A stretch of 64,000 nucleotides of DNA from NCBI GenBank assembly GCA_964575335.1, contig CAZNPU010000009.1, positions 1 to 64,000 on the forward strand, in the 5' to 3' direction. Within the stretch, counting starts at the first letter, position 1. The number at the start of each line of letters is the position of its first letter. The stretch is from CAZNPU01 sp964575335 (GTDB lineage Bacteria; Planctomycetota; Phycisphaerae; Phycisphaerales; SM1A02). Below, in pieces: positions 58,340-64,000 of the stretch. The notes beneath the pieces were generated by a model that was given only the letters and a program-made list of their open reading frames with translations, searched no databases and had not been told where the DNA came from. The translations under genes were made by a program, and so were the position numbers.

Positions 58340-59440
58340 ATGAACCAGCCCGCACTTGAATTTGAGTCATCCAACGCCGGGGCGTCATCGTCATCAGCCG
58401 GCGGCTCCTCCAGCCCCCGGAATTCTCCCCAGAACCCCCGGCCGCACGTTGATTTGCGGTCGCTTCCGCCCAACGGCTTTATCGATGGCGTGTACAGCAT
58501 TCTGAACCCGCAGATCGGCACGACTCGTGCGGGCAAGCCGTATCTCAAATGTCTGCTGCGCGACGCCAGCGGCGAGGTGCCGGCCCGCCAGTGGACCTTT
58601 GACGAAGCTGCCTTCGATGACCTGAACCGAACGGGTTTTGTGTGGGTTGCCGGCCACACGCAGGTGTACAACGGCCAGATCCAGCTCATCCTCGAACAGA
58701 TCAAGGCGGTCGAGGTCAGTGCGGAAGAGATGACCTCGCTGCTGCCCACCACAACCCAGGACATCGACGCGATGTTCGAGGAAATGTGCAGCATCATGCG
58801 GTCGATGAAGCACCCCGCCATGCTCGCGCTGGCTGAGGCGTACCTGGCGGATGAGGATCTGATGGCAAAGTTCAAGTTCTGCCCTGCTGCGATGAGTCTG
58901 CATCATGCGTGGATCGGCGGATTGCTCGAGCACACGCTGCAACTGCTCAAGCTGGCAGAGGTGATGCTGCCGCTGTACCCGCAGCTCAACCGTGACATCG
59001 TGCTGATGGGGCTGTTTCTGCACGATCTGGGCAAGACCGCTGAGCTGAGCTGGGAAAAAGGCTTCGACTACACCCCCGACGGCAACCTCATCGGCCACAT
59101 CGTGCGTGGTGCGGTGTGGCTGCAGTTCAAGGCGGCGGTGGCGGCAAGGCAGTCCGGGCACAAGCTGCCCATCGAGGCCCTGCGCGTGCTGCAGCACATC
59201 ATCATCAGCCATCACGGCGTGCCGGAGTTCGGAGCTGCGAAAATCCCCGCCACCCCTGAAGCGATCTTCATTTCGCAACTGGACAACCTCGACGCCAAAA
59301 CGCAGATGGCTCTCTCCGCCGCCCGACCCCAGATGCCCGGCGAGTCCGAGGGCGCATCTGACTTCACCGACAAAATCTGGGCCCTGGACACAAAGCTCTA
59401 CAAGCCCGATCCGCTCAGGGAAACCGCCGGCGGAGAATAA
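58340..59440 (+). CDS. OB-fold and HD-domain 3'-5' exoribonuclease, YhaM-like
   Basis: A 366-residue protein. A Ser/Asn-rich N-terminus of 35 residues leads to an OB-fold domain ('GVYSILNPQIGTTRAGKPYLKCLLRD'), followed by an HD phosphohydrolase domain with 'HHAWIGGLLEHTLQLL', 'FLHDLGKTAEL' and 'HIIISHHG' as metal ligands. This order is that of YhaM/Cbf1 exoribonucleases, which degrade RNA and DNA from the 3' end. Metal-binding His and Asp residues are all present. It has its own TACACT promoter. Confidence 0.87.
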   Translation: MNQPALEFESSNAGASSSSAGGSSSPRNSPQNPRPHVDLRSLPPNGFIDGVYSILNPQIGTTRAGKPYLKCLLRDASGEVPARQWTFDEAAFDDLNRTGFVWVAGHTQVYNGQIQLILEQIKAVEVSAEEMTSLLPTTTQDIDAMFEEMCSIMRSMKHPAMLALAEAYLADEDLMAKFKFCPAAMSLHHAWIGGLLEHTLQLLKLAEVMLPLYPQLNRDIVLMGLFLHDLGKTAELSWEKGFDYTPDGNLIGHIVRGAVWLQFKAAVAARQSGHKLPIEALRVLQHIIISHHGVPEFGAAKIPATPEAIFISQLDNLDAKTQMALSAARPQMPGESEGASDFTDKIWALDTKLYKPDPLRETAGGE

Positions 59441-59642
59441 CAGACACGCTTCGGTCGACGCTTTTTCTGCCAGCATCATGCAGTGAACGGCTGCCGACTG
59501 CCTTCGCCAGCGAGTCGGGGTGCCTGATTTCCATGGTCTTGACGGCAGAGGATGAGCGTACAGCCGGAATAGTTTGCTGGCTGTGCATGGTTGGAACCGC
59601 GTGGCTCTGTGGATAGACTGCCTTGCCTATCGGAGGAATTGC

Positions 59643-60452
59643 ATGCGGCTGACCAAGCCTCGACCTCATCCAAACGTGCTCATCGGCATTCCCGTGTACA
59701 ACGAGGCCCGCTATGTCGCCAAAGTCCTCGCTGAGGTCAGGCGATATCACGATGACATTCTGGTCATCGACGACGGCTCCACCGATGACACCCCCAGCCT
59801 GCTCGCTCAGCAGCCGGTGGAGGTCATTCGGCACGCGGAAAACCGTGGCTACGGCAGGTCGATGCAGGACATGCTTCGCTGGGCCAAGGTCGACGGCTTC
59901 GACTGGCTGATCACCATGGATTGCGATGAGCAGCACGAGCCGGCCGCCATCCCGCAGTTCATTAAACGCATCGACGCGGATCAGGCGGATGTCATCTCCG
60001 GCAGCCGGTATCTGGTCTCCATGGAAGATGACGATGCTCCGCCCAGCGATCGGCGTCTGATCAACCAAACGATTACCGATGAACTCAACGCCCGCCTCGA
60101 ACTGACCCTGACTGACGGATTCTGCGGGTTCAAGGCGTATCGCGTTTCCGCATGCGAGAAGCTGTGCCTGGATGTGGACGGCTACGACTTTCCCATGCAG
60201 TTCTGGGTTCAGGCGGTGGCGAACGACTTGAGAATCGAAGAACTGCCCGTGCGGTTGATTTACAACGATCCGACGCGAAGTTTCGGCGGGCCGCTGGATA
60301 ACCCCCAGTCGCGGCTGGATCTGTATCGCCGCACGATGCACCGCGAAATCATGCGATGTCGGGACCGCCTGCCCGCAAGTGCGGTTGCCGGTCTGTCGGC
60401 TTCTTCTCTCGCGTCAACTGCTGCGCCCTGTTGTCAGGGCGCATCAACCTGA
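59643..60452 (+). CDS. Family 2 glycosyltransferase (polyprenyl-phosphate sugar synthase-like)
   Basis: A GT-A glycosyltransferase of the dolichol-phosphate mannose synthase type. 'VLIGIPVYNEARYVAKVLAEV', 'ILVIDDGSTDDTPSLL', 'MDCDEQHEP' and 'SGSRYL' form the donor and metal sites; 'TLTDGFCGFKAYR' is the acceptor helix region. There is no membrane segment. GGAGG seven bases before the ATG at 59643 fixes the start. The tail is low-complexity. The next gene begins 11 bp after the stop, so the pair is an operon. Confidence 0.85.
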   Translation: MRLTKPRPHPNVLIGIPVYNEARYVAKVLAEVRRYHDDILVIDDGSTDDTPSLLAQQPVEVIRHAENRGYGRSMQDMLRWAKVDGFDWLITMDCDEQHEPAAIPQFIKRIDADQADVISGSRYLVSMEDDDAPPSDRRLINQTITDELNARLELTLTDGFCGFKAYRVSACEKLCLDVDGYDFPMQFWVQAVANDLRIEELPVRLIYNDPTRSFGGPLDNPQSRLDLYRRTMHREIMRCRDRLPASAVAGLSASSLASTAAPCCQGAST

Positions 60453-60463
60453 CTGAAGCTGCG

Positions 60464-61915
60464 ATGAATATCGACGTGACCATCCAGCCGACATGCACGC
60501 GGTGGATGGAACTGATTTCCACAAAGCCGCAGGGTTGCCTGCTCGGCCGATCGTTGAGCGACTGGCGGCGGAAAACACGCGAGGAACTGGGGCTGGCTAC
60601 GGATCGCGAGATTCTGGCGACTGGACACCAGGCGCTCCTGTGGCATCCGGGCATTCTCATCAAGTACATGCTGGTCGACGCCATGGCGCAGGCTCATGGT
60701 TGGGCGACCGCGAATCTCATTGTTGATCAGCATGCTGAGGGGTTTGGCGATTTTGACATTCCGATGCGTCGTGCCGACGGCTCTTTGATGGTGAGGCGGC
60801 TTGAGTTGTGTCGTCCCAAGCCCCGGCCGGGAGTGCCGATGGGCCTGCATGAAGCCTTCACGCCGCCGCGGCCGCCTTCGGATTTGAGCGGCACGCTGCC
60901 TTCGGTGCGTGAAGGGGTCAAACGCATTTTCGAAGCGGTGTACGCCCATCGTACTGCTTCAAATGCAGCGTTGCAGATGGCGGCAGCGATTGCTGACTTG
61001 ATGCGGCCATGGGTGAAACCGCTGCCCAATGTCACCGCGACGAATCTGATCAACACCACACTCGCACGATCGCTCATGCAGTTGATGATCGACGATCCCT
61101 GGCGATGTGCAGCATGCTACAACCGGGCCGTGCAGAGCCTGCCGGAAGCTGGCGTGGGAACACTGCTGATTCGCGATGATTACGTGGAACTGCCGCTGTG
61201 GCGTATTCGTCCGGACGGCCGGCGTATGCGTGCGTATGACAATGATCTGGAGCGGGTTGTGGGAAGCGAAACGGGAGCATCGGTTTCGCCGCCCGAATAC
61301 AGCAAACGCAGCCAGTCGCATGATGACGCCGCGTTGCCGCTGCTGCTGCCGCGTGCACTGTTCATGACCGCACTGGTGCGGCTGGGCATGTGCGATTTGT
61401 TCATTCACGGTACGGGCGGCGGAAACTACGACCGCGCAATGGAACGCTGGATACGGGATTGGCTTGGCATTGACGTCGGCTCGATCGCGGTGGCGACGGC
61501 GACGATGCACCTGCCGCTGCTTGGCGATGATGGTGATGAGCCGCAGCTTGATGTGCAGCAGGCGACGCAGAACGCACGCAAGCTGTGGCATGATCCGGAA
61601 GCGGGCGATGATGATGTGTCGTCACACCCCGGCCCAGAGAAACGCCGGCTTCTGGCATGGGTGATGGAGGCTCCACGCCGCTCCAGCGAACGGCGTGCTC
61701 GCTTTGTGCAGATGCACGAGCGGCTCGCGGCAATGCGTGAGCAGCGGGCCGAGACGGTGCAGGCGGCACAGGAGCAGGCGAAGCTCGCACAACGGCAGGC
61801 GGCGGATGCCTTAATCGCCATGCGACGCGACTGGGCGTTTCCGCTGTATCCCGCGTCGATGCTCGATCAGCTTGCAGCGATCGCCATGCGTGAAGCGGGC
61901 GCGGTTGTACATTGA
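60464..61915 (+). CDS. Conserved hypothetical protein with GHQ...HPG motif (distantly BshC-like)
   Basis: A 483-residue protein that I cannot assign with confidence. 'LATGHQALLWHPGILIKYMLVDAMA', 'NLIVDQHAEG', 'LLPRALFMTALVRLGMCDLFIHGTGGGNYDRAMERW' are strong-looking blocks. The first has a layout like the 'GQQ' block of BshC, the cysteine-adding enzyme of bacillithiol synthesis, and the later blocks recall uncharacterised planctomycete proteins. The C-terminal 100 residues form a probable coiled coil. It follows a glycosyltransferase by 11 bp and likely shares its transcript. Confidence 0.6.
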   Translation: MNIDVTIQPTCTRWMELISTKPQGCLLGRSLSDWRRKTREELGLATDREILATGHQALLWHPGILIKYMLVDAMAQAHGWATANLIVDQHAEGFGDFDIPMRRADGSLMVRRLELCRPKPRPGVPMGLHEAFTPPRPPSDLSGTLPSVREGVKRIFEAVYAHRTASNAALQMAAAIADLMRPWVKPLPNVTATNLINTTLARSLMQLMIDDPWRCAACYNRAVQSLPEAGVGTLLIRDDYVELPLWRIRPDGRRMRAYDNDLERVVGSETGASVSPPEYSKRSQSHDDAALPLLLPRALFMTALVRLGMCDLFIHGTGGGNYDRAMERWIRDWLGIDVGSIAVATATMHLPLLGDDGDEPQLDVQQATQNARKLWHDPEAGDDDVSSHPGPEKRRLLAWVMEAPRRSSERRARFVQMHERLAAMREQRAETVQAAQEQAKLAQRQAADALIAMRRDWAFPLYPASMLDQLAAIAMREAGAVVH

Positions 61916-61960
61916 TGGTGATATTGATGATGATGCGAGCGTGTGCCGGGCACATCACGC

Positions 61961-63211
61961 TCATGCCTTGCCGTGTGCAGCACGCCACGCTGCGATTTTT
62001 TCTTCAAACAGTTTGATGTACCGTTCGCAGTGCAGATCGAGCGTGTAGTTTTCGCACACGACGCGTCGGGCCGCTTCGCCAAAGCGCTGAGCAAGCGAGG
62101 CGTCGTCCAGAACGGTGGCGATTGCCTTGCTGAACTGCTGGGGGTTTTCCGGTTCAGCAAGCATGCCGCACGGCCCGGCGTCGACCAACTCGCGGTTGCC
62201 GCCGACGTCAAATGCCACCACCGGCCTGCCACAAGCCATTGCCTCCAGCAGCACCAGGCTCTGGTTTTCAGCCCGGCTGGGATGCACGAGCACGTCAGCA
62301 GCGTTGTAGATCATCGCTTTGTGGTGATCGTCGACGATATAGCCCATTGCCTTGGCGGGAATGCCGCAGGAAGCGGTCAGTTCATCAGCCTCAGCGCCAA
62401 GCAGCAGCAGCATTGAGTTTTTCTTGAGATGCTGCGGCAGTGACTCCAATGCCTGCACAAGCAGATCGCCGCCTTTGACCCTGGCGCGGATCGAGACGGA
62501 GATGAACAAAATGACACGCGCATCGCGGGGGATGCCCAGTTCATCGCGGCAAGCGATTTGATCCAGCGGCCTGTAGATGGTGTGATCGACAGGGTTGGGA
62601 ATCTGACGCAGATCGTGCTGGGCGATCATGCTTTCGCGAGCACAGTCGAGCAGCCAGCGGCTGGGGGCAACGAACGTAATATCGGACCGTTGGTAGGCCC
62701 AGTTCTTCAGCTTCCACGCCAACGCGGTGCCGTCGTGCGCAAGAGGAGGGAAGGTGCTGAGGTACGGGCAGTTGCCGCAGCCGGTTTTCCATCGCTGGCA
62801 GTCGTAGCTCTGCGAGCAGTGGCCGGTGAGGTTCCACATGTCGTGCATGGTGCCGACGATCGGTTTTCGCCGAGCCATGCCCGGCAGGGCGAGAAAGTTG
62901 AAGTAGTTCGTATGCCAGCCGTGGATGTTGATGATGTCAGCGTCAAGAAACGGTTTGAACTTGCGAATTTTGAAAGAGCTGACGCAGTGAATGTCGTTGA
63001 CGCCCATGCGCCAACTGAAAACGCCCAAAAAATTTTCCATCCGATTTGCGCGGGGTAGTTCAACCACATCGGGCGAATCGATCGCTTTGCGGCGGCAGGC
63101 GATCGTGGATTCAATCCCCGCCTTGCGTAAGGCAGTGTGAAGCCGATAGACCGCTGTGACAGCTCCGGCACCGTGTGGTCGGCCGTGTTCGTGCAGTATC
63201 AAAACTCGCAT
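61961..63211 (-). CDS. Glycosyltransferase family 4
   Basis: A 416-residue GT-B glycosyltransferase. 'HEHGRPHGAGAVTAVYRLHTAL' starts the acceptor domain. 'TMHDMWNLTGHCSQSYDCQRWKTGCGNCP' region, with its clustered Cys residues, is typical of WcaC-like exopolysaccharide transferases. 'HPSRAENQSLVLLEAMACGRPVVAFDVGG' is the EX7E donor motif in good form. It converges with the gene at 60464-61915, leaving 45 bp between them. A role in capsule or exopolysaccharide synthesis is inferred. Confidence 0.88.
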   Translation of the reverse strand: MRVLILHEHGRPHGAGAVTAVYRLHTALRKAGIESTIACRRKAIDSPDVVELPRANRMENFLGVFSWRMGVNDIHCVSSFKIRKFKPFLDADIINIHGWHTNYFNFLALPGMARRKPIVGTMHDMWNLTGHCSQSYDCQRWKTGCGNCPYLSTFPPLAHDGTALAWKLKNWAYQRSDITFVAPSRWLLDCARESMIAQHDLRQIPNPVDHTIYRPLDQIACRDELGIPRDARVILFISVSIRARVKGGDLLVQALESLPQHLKKNSMLLLLGAEADELTASCGIPAKAMGYIVDDHHKAMIYNAADVLVHPSRAENQSLVLLEAMACGRPVVAFDVGGNRELVDAGPCGMLAEPENPQQFSKAIATVLDDASLAQRFGEAARRVVCENYTLDLHCERYIKLFEEKIAAWRAAHGKA

Positions 63212-63602
63212 AAGTCATCAGGCGTCGGCGGCCAGCGGTTGACAGCGAATGTTCGGAGATGATGGCGAGATGGTGAGACGAACGTGCGTCGGGGCAGTTC
63301 AGTGCAGGTATTTTGAATCCTAATCTATTCTGCGACTTCCTGCCGGTTGAACCCTGCTGGCTGCTATTGATGGTTATGGATTATGGGGGTTGGCGATGGT
63401 CGATCGCCGATCAGCAACACTACCTTGGTGGCATGATGCGGAGCAACGACAACCGTTGTTTGCCGGTGGTTTGGCTGCGGATCGCTCGATACGATTGTCG
63501 TGTGTCAGATCGAAAGTGATGCCTTGACCACCTGGTTGTGGCAAGAGGCGAGTTTTGCTGCGTGCGGGTTTCCGCTAAGCTACGTAGCTTCTCCGCGTTT
63601 GC
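63212..63602. other. Divergent intergenic region
   Basis: About 390 bases between divergent genes. No coding region, repeat or RNA is convincing. It should hold both promoters. Confidence 0.5.
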
Positions 63603-64000
63603 ATGGCTGGGATTCGGGGGATGTACGGCCATACGATATATGATTTCACGCGGTTTGGCGTTGAGGAAAGCGGCACGTTGAGCAGAGACGAACAGTTCGC
63701 AGCACCTGCCTTCACATGGCGAGCGCATCCGGCTCGTGAGCGCGTGGGCCACGCGCTGGCAGCGATTGGGGTGTTGGCGGCGTTCGCAGCGGCGGTGCAT
63801 GCGTTCTGTGGTGCGGCCGGCGCCGGACTGGCGGAAACCTGGGCCTGGAGCGTCGGCACGCTCGTCGCTGGCGGCTTGGCGCTGAATCGTTTTCTGCTGC
63901 CCAGCACATTCACCATCGATGATGAAGGAATCACGGCGCATTATCCGCTGCGCGTTCAGCGGCTTTTGTGGCGTGATCTCAAACGGTTCGTGCATGATGA
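63603..64000 (+). CDS. Membrane protein with PH-like domain (3' partial)
   Basis: The frame is open to the right edge of the window. After about 50 residues, two hydrophobic segments follow ('HALAAIGVLAAFAAAVHAF' and 'WSVGTLVAGGLALNRFLL'). Then 'STFTIDDEGITAHYPLRVQRLLWRDLKRF' begins, which has the strand pattern of bacterial PH-like domains where a membrane pair precedes a small beta barrel. A second in-frame ATG at 63621 follows a G-rich stretch and could be the start. The function is unknown; the rest lies outside the window. Confidence 0.7.
   Translation, partial: MAGIRGMYGHTIYDFTRFGVEESGTLSRDEQFAAPAFTWRAHPARERVGHALAAIGVLAAFAAAVHAFCGAAGAGLAETWAWSVGTLVAGGLALNRFLLPSTFTIDDEGITAHYPLRVQRLLWRDLKRFVHD

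Noticed and set aside
58394..59479. 361-codon open frame on the minus strand
   Set aside because: It is antisense to the YhaM-like gene, with no recognisable protein features.
63313..63519. 68-codon open frame upstream of the last gene
   Set aside because: No ribosome-binding site, no known motif and a Trp/Arg-rich random appearance; not supported as a gene.
1..64000. tRNA and rRNA genes
   Set aside because: I saw no T-loop/acceptor pattern or rRNA-like segment by eye. A tRNAscan or Infernal run would settle this.

Overview
The window is GC-rich bacterial chromosome, almost certainly from the Planctomycetota and most likely a Phycisphaerae-type lineage. This is inferred, not proven. The clues are secreted proteins ending in paired dockerin-like tails with the motif 'DDLLAVISAWGPCP', Cys-rich 'GACC...GGIYQG' modules, a chlamydial Hc1-like histone protein, and many HEAT, TPR and HtrA proteins. 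A 10-base N run near the left end shows this is a draft assembly. No rRNA, tRNA, CRISPR array, phage or transposase gene was seen.

Layout. 1-3.8 kb (+): end of an oligopeptide ABC ATPase, a Bcp peroxiredoxin, an ArsR-methyltransferase fusion and an HtrA-type protease. 3.9-11.4 kb (-): a TMTC-like TPR membrane protein and a complete pyruvate dehydrogenase complex in the order E1alpha, E1beta, E2, E3. 11.6-24.6 kb (-): an aerobic phenylacetate catabolic cluster (epoxidase subunits PaaA, B, C, D; thiolase; 3-hydroxyacyl-CoA dehydrogenase; two crotonases; a hot-dog thioesterase). Unrelated genes interrupt it. 24.7-32 kb: alpha/beta hydrolase, fumarase C, a sirtuin, a HEAT-repeat protein and a TPR protein. 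32-43 kb: ribosomal protein S18, a very large secreted multicopper oxidase, a glutamine amidotransferase, a FabZ-like dehydratase, the Hc1-like protein, an isochorismatase-like hydrolase, PurB, and a sigma factor with its likely anti-sigma partner. 43-51 kb: PlsY and a lipopolysaccharide core cluster (glycosyltransferases, O-antigen ligase, kinase-like protein, GmhB phosphatase, heptosyltransferase). 51-64 kb: phosphofructokinase, SDR, LysS, transglutaminase, NAD(P)HX dehydratase, YhaM-like nuclease, glycosyltransferases, a conserved unknown, and a membrane protein cut by the right edge.

How the parts work together. Phenylacetyl-CoA would be epoxidised by PaaABC, isomerised by the PaaG-like protein and beta-oxidised by the PaaF-, PaaH- and PaaJ-like enzymes to acetyl-CoA and succinyl-CoA. 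The adjacent PDH complex also makes acetyl-CoA, and fumarase belongs to the cycle that burns it. PaaE, PaaK and PaaZ are not in the window.

Three signals are not explained by the gene list. (1) A family of about eight MITE-like intergenic elements has termini matching TTYACCGCGGAG and a directional core. (2) Many genes carry a TACACT-like hexamer 6-10 bases before the start codon, which implies leaderless or very short-leader transcripts. (3) The paaA/thiolase junction is duplicated, and a LamG-dockerin gene lies between the two copies, as if it had entered by single-crossover integration.
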